The notes beneath the pieces were generated by a model. That model made no database searches and was not told the DNA's origin. It worked only from the letters and a program-made list of their open reading frames with translations. A stretch of 64,000 bases of DNA from Methanomassiliicoccales archaeon (lineage in GTDB: Archaea; Thermoplasmatota; Thermoplasmata; Methanomassiliicoccales; UBA472). Made by a program: the position numbers and the translations under genes. Positions 17,635 through 26,164 of this stretch are shown here, piece by piece. The stretch spans positions 23,982 to 87,981 of the forward strand of contig JAVYMA010000001.1 of the NCBI GenBank assembly GCA_038740345.1. The letters are read 5' to 3'. Position 1 is the stretch's first letter; each line of letters opens with the position of its first letter.

Positions 17635-18482
17635 AGGGGAAGGGCAGGTCGCATGGAGCGGGGACCATAGTCAACGCCATCGCCGCGGGGAAAGGGGCAG
17701 CATTCGGCTTGAACCTGATTACTGAAGCCGAAGTAGAGCTGGACTACAGCAAGAAGATAAATGTGATCATCGAGGGATTCGAGGGGGAGCCTACCGCTTT
17801 GGTGGAGAGATGCGTACTCAACGTGCTCAACCGGGAGGCGCCGAGGCAAGGTTACGGAGCCACGGTGACGACCAGGTCGCAGATACCCATCTCCCGCGGG
17901 CTGAAGAGCTCCAGCGCCGCGGCCAACGCCGTGGTCCTGGCAACTTATGAAGCATTAGGAATAAAGGTGGACCCCCTTAAGGCGGTGCGCATCGGCACCA
18001 AGAGCGCCATCGAGGCCAAGGTGTCGGTCACAGGAGCGTTCGACGACGCCTGCGCCTCCATGCTGGGAGGCGTGGTGCTCACGGACAACAGGCGGGAGAG
18101 AGTGGTGAGACAGGACTTACTCCCGGCAGGCCTGGTAGCCGTGATACACGTCCCTGGTTATCAGGTGCGCAAGTCCTCCCTACCCTTGGATAGGATAAGA
18201 GCCATCGCCCCCGCCGCCGAGGCGGCCTTCGAGCGCGCCCGTAAAGGCCGTTACGCCGAGGCCATGCTCATCAATTCCCTGGCTTATTCCTCTGCCTTGG
18301 GACAGAGCCTGGATGCCATGTATCGCGCCTTAGGCGCGGGCGCCTATGCCGCGGGCCTATCTGGCACAGGACCAGCCACGGTCATTCTGGTGGAACGGGA
18401 AAAAGTAGGAATGATAAGAGAGCTCTTCCTACCCGAGGAAATCATGGTGGCAGAACTTTACCAACCGGAGGTCAAGAGATGA
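17631..18482 (+). CDS. Shikimate kinase, archaeal GHMP type
   Basis: Phosphorylates shikimate using the GHMP kinase fold, unrelated to bacterial AroK. The glycine/serine-rich ATP loop PISRGLKSSSAAANAVVLATYEA (about residues 85-105) is diagnostic. Also present are TGAFDDACASMLGGVVLTDN and the C-terminal GAGAYAAGLSGTGPA. ATGA overlap with the aroDE fusion and with aroA downstream. Confidence 0.95.
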   Translation: MKGKGRSHGAGTIVNAIAAGKGAAFGLNLITEAEVELDYSKKINVIIEGFEGEPTALVERCVLNVLNREAPRQGYGATVTTRSQIPISRGLKSSSAAANAVVLATYEALGIKVDPLKAVRIGTKSAIEAKVSVTGAFDDACASMLGGVVLTDNRRERVVRQDLLPAGLVAVIHVPGYQVRKSSLPLDRIRAIAPAAEAAFERARKGRYAEAMLINSLAYSSALGQSLDAMYRALGAGAYAAGLSGTGPATVILVEREKVGMIRELFLPEEIMVAELYQPEVKR

Positions 18483-19747
18483 GGCTGGTGGTAAATCCAT
18501 CTCAGGCCAGCGGTACTATCACCGCCTCCCCTTCCAAGAGCTATTCGCATCGGGCGCTGGCGCTTGGACTGCTCGCCGACGGGCGCTCGCAAATAAAGGA
18601 GGTGCTGCTCAGCGGTGATACCCTGGCCACTTTGAGCGCGACGCGCTCCTTCGGGGCCAAGGTGGAGATCAAGGGACCGAACGTGATCATGGATGGGGGG
18701 AGGCTGAGCTGCCCCGAGGATGTCATAGATTGCGAGAATTCAGGAACTACTATGCGCATCATGGCCGGGATAGCTTCCTTGCTTCCCTGTGCCACCGTAC
18801 TCACAGGCGATGCTTCCATACGCAAGAGGCCGATGCAACCCCTGATTGATGCATTGCGCCAGCTGGGAGTGGAATGCTTCTCTACCCGCGGGAATGGATT
18901 GGCACCCTTGGTGGTGAGAGGGCCGAATAAAGGCACCAGATGCAGCATCAAAGGGGATGTGAGCTCGCAGTTCATCTCCTCCCTGCTCATCTCCTCCGCG
19001 TTGAAAGAGGTGGACACGGAGATAGAGCTCACCAGCCCCCTGAAATCCCGGCCTTACGTGGAGATAACCCTGGGCATGATGCGCACCTTCGGGGCCAGGG
19101 TGGAGATGAATGAGAAGGGGTTTGTGGTGGAGGGGCGGCAGAGATACGCTCCTCAGAACTATCGTGTTCCGGGCGACTACTCCTCCGCCGCCTTTCCCTT
19201 GGCCGCTGGAGCGTTAACCGGAGGTGTGTCCGTGACTGGCCTGGATCCCCAGGACAGGCAGGGCGACAAGCGCATCGTCGACATCCTAGAGGAGATGGGA
19301 GCGGAGGTGAGGAGGGGGCAGAGCTCGATTAGGGTGTCTCAGGGCGAGCTTGAAGGCATAACGGTGGACCTGGCGGACGCTCCCGACTTGTTCCCCATCG
19401 TGGCCGTGATAGGCACCCAGGCCAAGGGCACGACGGAGATCGTCAATGCTGAGCATGTGCGCCTTAAGGAGAGCGACAGGATCCGCGCCACCACGAACTT
19501 CCTCAAGGCCATGGGGGCGGAGGTGCGCGAGACCAGGGATGGCTGCTTGACAAAAGGCCCTGCAAGACTGCACGGTGCCATCGTGGACTCTCTCGAGGAC
19601 CACCGCATACTCATGGCCGCGGCGGTGGCAGCCATGGTGGCGCAGGGAACCACCTCCATCACGCATGGCGAATGCTTCAGGATATCATACCCTAGATTCC
19701 TGGAGGACATGAGAAGCCTAGGGGCAGACATGAGGCTGGTGGAATGA
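18479..19747 (+). CDS. aroA: 5-Enolpyruvylshikimate-3-phosphate synthase AroA
   Basis: Transfers enolpyruvyl from PEP to shikimate-3-phosphate. Motifs: SKSYSHRALALGLLADG, the NSGTTMRIMAG loop, GDASIRKRPMQPLIDALRQLG, GDVSSQFISSLL, RVPGDYSSAAFPLAAGAL and the C-terminal RLKESDRIRATTNFLKAMG and EDHRILMAAAVAA. 422 residues, full length, between shikimate kinase and aroC in pathway order. Confidence 0.97.
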   Translation: MRLVVNPSQASGTITASPSKSYSHRALALGLLADGRSQIKEVLLSGDTLATLSATRSFGAKVEIKGPNVIMDGGRLSCPEDVIDCENSGTTMRIMAGIASLLPCATVLTGDASIRKRPMQPLIDALRQLGVECFSTRGNGLAPLVVRGPNKGTRCSIKGDVSSQFISSLLISSALKEVDTEIELTSPLKSRPYVEITLGMMRTFGARVEMNEKGFVVEGRQRYAPQNYRVPGDYSSAAFPLAAGALTGGVSVTGLDPQDRQGDKRIVDILEEMGAEVRRGQSSIRVSQGELEGITVDLADAPDLFPIVAVIGTQAKGTTEIVNAEHVRLKESDRIRATTNFLKAMGAEVRETRDGCLTKGPARLHGAIVDSLEDHRILMAAAVAAMVAQGTTSITHGECFRISYPRFLEDMRSLGADMRLVE

Positions 19748-20838
19748 ACAGCTATGGCCATAGCTTTCGTGTGACCCTATTCGGCAGCAGCCATGGAGTA
19801 GGGGTCGGCTGTGTGGTGGATGGCTGTCCTGCTGGCATCACCCTCACCCAGGACATGGTGCAGAGGGAGATGGAGCGGCGCCGCCCTTCTCCAGAGATCG
19901 GGACTCCCAGGGCAGAGGAGGATATGGTGCAGCTGCAATCCGGCATCTGGGAGGAGCAAACCACCGGCGCGCCCATACAGATCTTCATAGTCAATAAGGA
20001 CCAGGACAGCTCCAAATACGCAGAGTTCTCGACCAGGCCGAGACCGGGGCATGCAGACTATCCCGCTCTCATGAAATACGGCCCCGCGCACGACATACGC
20101 GGCGGAGGCCAGTTCTCAGGGCGCATGACCGCGCCTTTAGTTGCGGCAGGGGCCATCGCCAAGGCGGTGCTGGCAGAGGGGGGCGTGAGGATCGCTGCCT
20201 ACACCCTCTCGATAGGCGAAGTAGTCGACTACCAGGAGCGGCGCCTGGAAGATGTACTTGATGTTGTCTATAAGAGGCCGACGCGCGCCGCCAGCGACGA
20301 GCTCGATAGGCGCATGTACTCCGCGATATTGGCGGCCAAGGAAGCGCAGGACTCGGTGGGAGGGGTGGTGCGCTGCCTGGCGGAAGGGTTGCCCGTGGGA
20401 GTGGGTGAGCCCTTCTTCGACACCCTGGATGGGGAGCTGGCCAAGTTCATTTTCGCCATTCCCGCGGTGAAGGGCGTGGAGTTCGGCAGCGGCTTCTCCT
20501 CTGCCAGACTTAGGGGGTCGCAGAACAATGACGCCTATCGCTTCGAGGGAGGGAAGGTGGTGACGACGACCAATAACGCTGGCGGCGTGCTGGGAGGGAT
20601 GAGCAACGGCATGCCCTTGGATTTCAAGGTGGCTTTCAAGCCTACCGCTTCCATTCCCCGAGAGCAGAGGACGGTGGACCTTAGCGCGGGAAAAGAGGCC
20701 ATGCTTAAAATCGAGGGAAGGCATGACCCATGCATAGTGCCTCGCGCCGTGGTGGTCGTGGAGGCGGCCACGGCATTGGTGCTGGTGGACCTGATGATAA
20801 GGGGGGGCTTCATTGCCAGACAACGTCGATGCCATTAG
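19744..20838 (+). CDS. aroC: Chorismate synthase AroC
   Basis: FMN-dependent 1,4-elimination giving chorismate. Family signatures: FRVTLFGSSHGVGVGCVVDG at the N terminus, RRRPSP, RPGHADYPALMKYG, DIRGGGQFSGRMTAPLVAAGAIA, and NNAGGVLGGMSNGMPL. Length 364 is normal. Its last 26 bases overlap the start of the chorismate mutase-prephenate dehydrogenase gene. Confidence 0.97.
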   Translation: MNSYGHSFRVTLFGSSHGVGVGCVVDGCPAGITLTQDMVQREMERRRPSPEIGTPRAEEDMVQLQSGIWEEQTTGAPIQIFIVNKDQDSSKYAEFSTRPRPGHADYPALMKYGPAHDIRGGGQFSGRMTAPLVAAGAIAKAVLAEGGVRIAAYTLSIGEVVDYQERRLEDVLDVVYKRPTRAASDELDRRMYSAILAAKEAQDSVGGVVRCLAEGLPVGVGEPFFDTLDGELAKFIFAIPAVKGVEFGSGFSSARLRGSQNNDAYRFEGGKVVTTTNNAGGVLGGMSNGMPLDFKVAFKPTASIPREQRTVDLSAGKEAMLKIEGRHDPCIVPRAVVVVEAATALVLVDLMIRGGFIARQRRCH

Positions 20839-21889
20839 ATGGCACATAGAGGAAGTGGATAACCAGATAATGGACCTGATCGCGGAGCGCATGCGCTTGG
20901 CCCTGCAGATGGGGCAGTATAAGGTGGGCAAGGGCATGCCGGTGAGGCATGTGCGGGTGGAGGAGCAGGTGGAGGCTCGCTACGTCTCCAGGGCCAAACA
21001 GGCAGGGATATCGGAGGAGGCGGCTCGCCGCATCGCCCGGATACTAGTCCATGAGAGCGTGGACGCGCAGTTCCGCATTCCCCATGCCGAGCCAAGGAGG
21101 ATTACGGTGGTAGGAGGCTCAGGGAAGATGGGCGCCTGGCTCTGTCGGCATTTCGATTCGCAAGGCCACAAGGTGATGGTAAATGACATAGTATCCTCCA
21201 CCTTCTTCCCCTATGAGAACGACCTCAAGAGGGCGGTGTCGCGCGCCGACGTGGTGGTGCTTGCCACCCCCATATCCAATTCCAAGGACATGCTGGAGAA
21301 GGTTATAGCCCTTAAGCCTAAGGGATTGGTGTTCGACATATGCTCCATCAAGGACCCCATCCTCCCTGCCTTGAGGAAGGCTGTGGATAAAGGTATCACT
21401 ATCGCTTCGGTCCATCCCATGTTCGGTCCGGAGACCATCTCCATATTGGACAAGAATATACTGATATGCGATTGCGGCTCCTCGGAGGGGACGGAAGGGG
21501 CCAAGGCCCTCTTCTCCGACACTGGGGCCAACGTCCACACCATCAAGGTGGAGGAGCATGACCGGCTCATGTCCATAGTGCTAGGCATGTCACACGCCCT
21601 GAACTTAGCCTTCTTTACCGCCTTGAGCAAGAGTGGTTATTCGCGCGAGGAGCTGGATAGGGCTGCCTCCACTACCTTCCGCCATCAGGCCTGCACCGCT
21701 GCTCGGGTGGCCATGGAGAACCCAGAGCTTTACTATGAGATACAGCATCTCAATCCGCATACGCGAGAGTCCTTCGACCTTATGGTCAGATCGCTGGATG
21801 AGGTCCGCCAGGCGGCCATGGCCGAGGAAGGAGAGGAGTTCGAGCGTCTTATGGAGACGGGACGGAAATATTTCGGAGGGACAGAATGA
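20813..21889 (+). CDS. tyrA: Chorismate mutase-prephenate dehydrogenase fusion (TyrA)
   Basis: N-terminal AroQ-type chorismate mutase (about residues 1-90: IDEVD-like IEEVDNQIMDLIAERMRLALQMGQYK, later HVRVEEQV) joined to an NAD-dependent prephenate dehydrogenase (VVGGSGKMGAWLCRHF; VVVLATPIS; SVHPMFGPE; HDRLMSIVLGMSHALN). It supplies 4-hydroxyphenylpyruvate for tyrosine, while pheA at 34990 draws prephenate toward phenylalanine. Starts at TTG with a strong GGGGGGG ribosome site inside aroC. The same general layout as enterobacterial TyrA. Confidence 0.94.
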   Translation: MPDNVDAIRWHIEEVDNQIMDLIAERMRLALQMGQYKVGKGMPVRHVRVEEQVEARYVSRAKQAGISEEAARRIARILVHESVDAQFRIPHAEPRRITVVGGSGKMGAWLCRHFDSQGHKVMVNDIVSSTFFPYENDLKRAVSRADVVVLATPISNSKDMLEKVIALKPKGLVFDICSIKDPILPALRKAVDKGITIASVHPMFGPETISILDKNILICDCGSSEGTEGAKALFSDTGANVHTIKVEEHDRLMSIVLGMSHALNLAFFTALSKSGYSREELDRAASTTFRHQACTAARVAMENPELYYEIQHLNPHTRESFDLMVRSLDEVRQAAMAEEGEEFERLMETGRKYFGGTE

Positions 21890-22950
21890 GCAGGGTGAGA
21901 GTAGCGGTCCTGGGAGCGACAGGCATGATAGGTCAGCGCTTCGTGCAGCTGCTGGAAGGGCATCCTTGGTTCGAGATGGAAGGGCTGTATGCCTCGGAGA
22001 GATCGGAGGGGAAGAGGCTGGCCGAGGTGAATAAGGTCAAGGATCACATCTTCAAGCCTGAGACTCTGCAGCGCAGAATAGAGCAGATCGATATCCCCAA
22101 GATAGCCAAGAACTGCAGGGTGGCGTTCTCGGGGCTGCCTTCCGAGGTCGCAGGGGAAGTGGAGACCAAACTGGCGGAGGCGGGAGTTGCGGTTTTCTCC
22201 AACGCCTCCGCCCATCGCATGGATGCCGACGTCCCCATCCTCGTCCCCGAGGTGAATGCTGAGCATCTCGAGATCGTCAAGGAGCAGAGGACCTACCCCC
22301 GTGGGGGATTCATCGTCACCAACGCCAACTGTTCCACCACAGGCATGGTCTTTCCCCTGAGGGCGTTGCAGGATGCCTTCGGTGTGGAGCAGGTGGTCGT
22401 GAGCACGTATCAGGCCGTTTCCGGCGCAGGCTATCCAGGCGTGCCTTCATTGGATATCCTCTCCAACGTCATCCCGTACATAAAGAATGAGGAGGAGAAG
22501 ATGGAGGAGGAGACGGCGAAGATCCTGGGAACCTATCACCTCGGCCAGATACACAAGGCAGAGATACAGGTGCTGGCATCATGCGCCAGGGTGCCCGTGC
22601 ACGACGGCCATCTGGAGGCTTTGACGGTGAAGACCAGGAGAGAAGCTAACCTGGAGGAGTGCATGCGCGTGATGAGAGACTTCCGCGGTGAACCGCAGCG
22701 TCTGGATCTGCCCTCAGCCCCCAAGCATCCCATCATCGTGCGTGAGGAGCCTGACCGCCCTCAGCCCCTATGGGATGTGAACGCGGGCGAGCCCGCTAGG
22801 GCCAAGGGGATGGCGGTCACCGTGGGACGGGTGCGAAAGAAGGATAAGTACCTCAAGTTGTTCCTCCTCTCTCATAACACCATCCGAGGAGGGGCAGGGG
22901 GTTCGGTGATAAACGCCGAGCTGGCCTATGCCCAAGGGATGTTGGGCTAG
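21886..22950 (+). CDS. asd: Aspartate-semialdehyde dehydrogenase
   Basis: Reduces aspartyl phosphate to aspartate semialdehyde. GATGMIGQRFVQLLEGHPWF at the N terminus is the NADP site, the catalytic cysteine is in TNANCSTTGMV, and SGAGYPGVPS and GGAGGSVINAELAYAQG follow. It is of the archaeal/fungal subtype by these motifs. Aspartate semialdehyde is needed both by the first enzyme of this operon and by the homocysteine genes directly downstream, so its position links the two routes. Confidence 0.95.
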   Translation: MSRVRVAVLGATGMIGQRFVQLLEGHPWFEMEGLYASERSEGKRLAEVNKVKDHIFKPETLQRRIEQIDIPKIAKNCRVAFSGLPSEVAGEVETKLAEAGVAVFSNASAHRMDADVPILVPEVNAEHLEIVKEQRTYPRGGFIVTNANCSTTGMVFPLRALQDAFGVEQVVVSTYQAVSGAGYPGVPSLDILSNVIPYIKNEEEKMEEETAKILGTYHLGQIHKAEIQVLASCARVPVHDGHLEALTVKTRREANLEECMRVMRDFRGEPQRLDLPSAPKHPIIVREEPDRPQPLWDVNAGEPARAKGMAVTVGRVRKKDKYLKLFLLSHNTIRGGAGGSVINAELAYAQGMLG

Positions 22951-22960
22951 AAGGGAGCTA

Positions 22961-23008
22961 ATGACGATGGCAGCGCTCATAGAGCATGGGACCGGGGCGG
23001 CAAGATGA
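22961..23008 (+). CDS. 15-codon ORF coupled to the DUF39 gene (possible leader peptide)
   Basis: ATG 22961 follows GAAGGGAG at 3-5 bases and encodes MTMAALIEHGTGAAR. Its stop TGA (23006-23008) overlaps the DUF39 start as ATGA. A well-placed ribosome site plus an exact coupling overlap suggests translation of the short ORF could deliver ribosomes to the next gene. No family is recognised, and chance is a real alternative. Confidence 0.35.
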   Translation: MTMAALIEHGTGAAR

Positions 23009-24171
23009 AGCGCACTTACGAGGAGATAAACCAGAAGATCAAGAAGGGAGACGCGGTGGTCATGACCGCGGAGGAGGCGATCGAGCTGGTGCAACGGGAG
23101 GGGGTGGCCAAGGCCACCAAGGAGGTGGACGTGGTCACCACCGGCACCTTCGGGGCCATGTGCTCTTCTGGTGCCTTCATAAACTTCGGGCACTCGGAGC
23201 CCCCGATAAAGATGACCAAGGTGTGGCTGAACGACGTGCCTGCCTATACTGGCATAGCGGCCGTGGATGCCTATATAGGCGCCACCGAACTGCGCGAGGA
23301 TGGCAATATGGAGTATGGCGGAGCGCATGTCATCGAGGATCTTATCGCCCGTAGGCCAGTGAGATTGAGGGCCATCTCCTACGGAACCGATTGCTATCCG
23401 CGCAAGGAGATTGACACCTACATCTCGTTGATGACGGTGAATCAGGCTTACATGTTCAACCCCCGCAACGCCTACCAGAATTACGGGGTGGCGACCAATT
23501 CTTCAGAGCGCACCTTGTTCACCTATATGGGCAAGCTGCTGCCCAAGTTCGGAAACGCCACCTATTCCAGCGCGGGACAGCTCTCGCCTCTCCTGAAGGA
23601 CCCTCACCTGCGCACCATCGGCATAGGCACGCGCATCTTCCTGGGAGGGGCGCAGGGCTACGTAGCCTGGGAAGGTACACAATACCGTACCACCACGCCT
23701 GAAAGGAACGGGGTGCCCATAGGAGCTTCGCGCACCCTGGCGGTCATAGGCGATCTTAGAGAGATGAGCACGGAATTCGTTCGCGCCCTTACCTATCATA
23801 AATATGGCACCACCTTGGGAGTGGGCATAGGCGTGCCCATTCCCATATTGGACGAGGATCTGATGCGTTCCGCCGCGGTCAGGGACGAGGAGATCTTCGC
23901 CCCTGTTTTGGACTACGCCGTGGCCTCGCGCGATCGTCTTCCCATACACGAGGTTTCCTACGCCGAGCTGCGCTCGGGCAGCATCGAGATATCGGGCAAG
24001 AGGGTGCGGACCTCCTCCCTCTCCTCCTATGCCAAGGCCAGGCAGATAGCCGAGACGCTTAAGGATTGGATTCAGAAAGGGGAGTTCCTGCTGACCGAGA
24101 AGGTGGCATCACTGCCCGAGGAAAGGAGCATGAGGAGATTGGACATGCGCTCGCGCGAGGAGGTTTCCTGA
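23005..24171 (+). CDS. DUF39 homocysteine biosynthesis protein (COG1900)
   Basis: Member of the family shown in methanogens to make homocysteine from aspartate semialdehyde and sulfide without O-acyl homoserine. Conserved cysteines lie in GAMCSSGAFINFG (Cys53) and ISYGTDCYPRKE (Cys130). Other landmarks are VWLNDVPAYTGIAAVDAYIGA, FLGGAQGYVAWEGTQ and VGIGVPIPILDE. It sits between asd and the NIL/ferredoxin gene, the arrangement expected for the pathway. 388 residues, complete. Confidence 0.9.
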   Translation: MKRTYEEINQKIKKGDAVVMTAEEAIELVQREGVAKATKEVDVVTTGTFGAMCSSGAFINFGHSEPPIKMTKVWLNDVPAYTGIAAVDAYIGATELREDGNMEYGGAHVIEDLIARRPVRLRAISYGTDCYPRKEIDTYISLMTVNQAYMFNPRNAYQNYGVATNSSERTLFTYMGKLLPKFGNATYSSAGQLSPLLKDPHLRTIGIGTRIFLGGAQGYVAWEGTQYRTTTPERNGVPIGASRTLAVIGDLREMSTEFVRALTYHKYGTTLGVGIGVPIPILDEDLMRSAAVRDEEIFAPVLDYAVASRDRLPIHEVSYAELRSGSIEISGKRVRTSSLSSYAKARQIAETLKDWIQKGEFLLTEKVASLPEERSMRRLDMRSREEVS

Positions 24172-24581
24172 TGGCTGTGCGCAAGTACCTGCTCACCTTC
24201 ACTCCAGAGAACGTCTCGGAGCCGATAACCTATAGACTGGTGAAGGAATTCGATCTTATGGTTAACATCCTCCGCGCCGAGGTGGATGAGTCGGGTGGAA
24301 GGCTGATGATCGTCCTGGAAGGCAGCGGCATGCAGATAGAGAGAGCGGTACGCTATCTGGAAGCCTCACACGTCCAGGTGCAGGAGCTTAAAGAGTACAT
24401 ACGCAAGGACGAGGCCCGCTGCACCCATTGCGGAGCCTGCATCTCCATCTGCCCGGTGAGAGCCTTCGTCATGGACGGGAAGACGTTCAAGGTATCCTTC
24501 CTGAATGAGAAGTGCATCGCCTGCGGCATGTGCGTGGACGCCTGTCCTCCGGGAGCCATAAGGCTGAGAGCTCAGGTGTGA
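24171..24581 (+). CDS. NIL domain-ferredoxin protein of homocysteine synthesis
   Basis: An N-terminal NIL domain (about residues 1-78) is followed by two [4Fe-4S] motifs: CTHCGACISICPV and CIACGMCVDACPPGAI. This is the partner protein that accompanies DUF39 in methanogens and probably delivers electrons or sulfur during homocysteine formation. ATG 24171 overlaps the DUF39 stop by one base. A longer in-frame start at 24066 would lie inside DUF39 and is unlikely. Confidence 0.92.
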   Translation: MAVRKYLLTFTPENVSEPITYRLVKEFDLMVNILRAEVDESGGRLMIVLEGSGMQIERAVRYLEASHVQVQELKEYIRKDEARCTHCGACISICPVRAFVMDGKTFKVSFLNEKCIACGMCVDACPPGAIRLRAQV

Positions 24582-24935
24582 GCATTCATCGCTGCGGGCC
24601 ATAGAGCTTCCAGGTTTTACTTATGAAGCGTCCTCAGAAAAATGCGGGTGACCCGGACTTCCATTCTCGGCGCATCTAGGAGCGAGCTTTGATGACTTTT
24701 CCTGTCCACAGCGGACTGGATCGTTGGGCGATCGAAGATAAGGCGCCCTCTAAAAGGCTGTCATAATCAGGGCATTCAACACGACATGCCCTTTCAGGCA
24801 GCCAATGCGCCGACTCTGACCTGCTTTGTCATGGAACATCTGACCTTGAGTATCCCCTCAGGTCAGGAAAGTGATAAATTTATTATCGGACTTCAGCGAT
24901 GCCCCCTGCACTGCCTTGAAGAGAGGTTTGTCGAT
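24582..24935. other. Intergenic region with promoter for the next gene pair
   Basis: No gene is evident in these 350 bases. A TATA-like AAATTTATTATC (about 24877-24888) precedes the small membrane protein. Just before it is the inverted repeat at 24840-24866. Another CTGACCTG half-site occurs at 24816-24823. Confidence 0.5.
24840..24866. promoter_or_regulatory. Inverted repeat upstream of the small membrane protein/UPF0280 genes
   Basis: CTGACCTTGAG-TATCCC-CTCAGGTCAG: ten paired bases with a single bulged T and a 6-base loop. It ends about 10 bases before a TATA-like box. A further direct half-site lies 24 bases upstream. Either an operator or a hairpin ending transcription from the homocysteine genes. 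No T-run follows, which favours an operator. Confidence 0.45.
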
Positions 24936-25178
24936 ATGCGCACCAAGCTGCTATCCTTCGCCCTGATCCTGTGCCTGGTTTCTGTTGCGATGCTGTTCCT
25001 CGCCTCGCCCGCGCTCGCGGCTGAGGAGGGGGGAGGGCATGAGGAAGAGCATGAAACCCCCGGGAGCGAGAACGGCATCATCGTGGCGCTGGGCGGTGCC
25101 ATAGGAGTGTATGGCTTCATTTTCTTCATCGTCTTCAACATCCTCAGGAAGAGGAAGAAGGCAAAGGTAAAGCAGTGA
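24936..25178 (+). CDS. Small exported membrane protein with His/Glu-rich loop
   Basis: 80 residues: a signal sequence (LLSFALILCLVSVAMLFLASPALA), a short acidic, histidine-bearing segment EEGGGHEEEHETPG, one transmembrane helix (about residues 48-68) and a basic tail RKRKKAKVKQ. Topology would put the His/Glu loop outside. No family is recognised. GTGA overlap with the UPF0280 gene implies co-translation, so a link to sulfide or metal handling is possible but unproven. ATG 24936 is chosen because it opens the signal peptide. Confidence 0.7.
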   Translation: MRTKLLSFALILCLVSVAMLFLASPALAAEEGGGHEEEHETPGSENGIIVALGGAIGVYGFIFFIVFNILRKRKKAKVKQ

Positions 25179-25909
25179 CCGCCGACCAGGTGCGAGAGCG
25201 CTTCCAGCTGGGCGAGACCGCCGTGACCATCTTGGCCGAGGAGCGTTTCCTGCCTTTGGCCAAGGAATCTATTTTCCGCTGTCGGGAGGATATCCTGCGC
25301 TTCATATCCCAAGACCCTTTCTTCCGTGACACCCTGGAGCCATATGAAGCACCTGCGAACGCTCCTGAGATAGTGAGGAGGATGAGCGTGGCCTCAGCCC
25401 TGGCCGGAGTGGGGCCCATGGCAGCGGTCGCAGGGGCCATAGCTCAGGAGGCGGTTAGAAGCATGGTGGAGGCAGGAGCCAGGCATGCCATAGTAGACAA
25501 TGGCGGCGACATTGCCATGTTCCTCTCTGAGGAGGCAGTGGTGGGGATATACGCAGGTGAGTCGAGATGGAACGGGTTGGGCATGCGCTTCCCTGGGGAT
25601 GAGAGGCATGTCTCGGTCTGCACCTCCTCGGGAACGGTAGGACCCTCCATATCATTCGGAATGGCGGACGCGGCAGTGGTGGTGGCGGAGGACGCGGCCT
25701 TGGCGGACGCCTGCGCCACTCGCCTGGGGAACGAGGCGAAGTCGGCGGAGGAGAAGAGCATGAGGAGGGCGGTGGAGCTCGTGGCTCGGATCCCAGGCGT
25801 AAGGGGCGCGCTCCTCATCATAGGGGAAAGGATGGCATGCAAAGGAGATCTCCCCCCCTTGGTCCTGACGAAGGTCGACCTGAAGGAGGTTTCGAGACCT
25901 ATAATATGA
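25175..25909 (+). CDS. UPF0280/COG2122 ApbE-like protein linked to sulfide assimilation
   Basis: The family resembles the flavin transferase ApbE and, in methanogens, a member has been tied to growth on sulfide and homocysteine formation. Visible landmarks: PMAAVAGAIAQEAVR, the IVDNGGDIAMFL motif, VGIYAGESRW, CTSSGTVGPSISFGMADAAVVVAEDAALADACATRLGN. GTG start overlapping the upstream stop. Its place just after asd, DUF39 and NIL-ferredoxin supports the sulfur role. The chemical reaction is not known to me. Confidence 0.85.
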   Translation: MTADQVRERFQLGETAVTILAEERFLPLAKESIFRCREDILRFISQDPFFRDTLEPYEAPANAPEIVRRMSVASALAGVGPMAAVAGAIAQEAVRSMVEAGARHAIVDNGGDIAMFLSEEAVVGIYAGESRWNGLGMRFPGDERHVSVCTSSGTVGPSISFGMADAAVVVAEDAALADACATRLGNEAKSAEEKSMRRAVELVARIPGVRGALLIIGERMACKGDLPPLVLTKVDLKEVSRPII

Positions 25910-25931
25910 AGCTATTAGAGAAGCTATTAGA
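25908..25931 (+). repeat. Exact 12-base tandem duplication at a stop codon
   Basis: GAAGCTATTAGA occurs twice in tandem, beginning within the stop codon of the UPF0280 gene. Looks like a recent slippage duplication. No function is suggested. Confidence 0.7.
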
Positions 25932-26164
25932 TTATGTAGCGCGGGTGGGGGAAACGGGAGGTTTCTTCCATTAGCATCACTAACTTTCTAATAATTGCGG
26001 ATGCTGGTCGTCAAGGAATTTCCTTGTCTATACTATTCCCCGGCTTTTAAATTCGCTCTACTCTGTCGGAGTTCAATCGATGAAGGTGCAAAGCCTGCCC
26101 TTGACCAAAAAACCACTATCAGAAGGATGAGTGGGGGTTGGGATCGCTCAGCCACAGTCATGAT
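25932..26164. other. Intergenic region between convergent genes
   Basis: Holds no recognisable gene, hairpin or RNA. AT-rich near 25970-26060. Confidence 0.4.

Noticed and set aside
24680..24720. Possible C/D box small RNA (TTGATGAC)
   Set aside because: No matching D box (CTGA) at the right spacing and no flanking stem.
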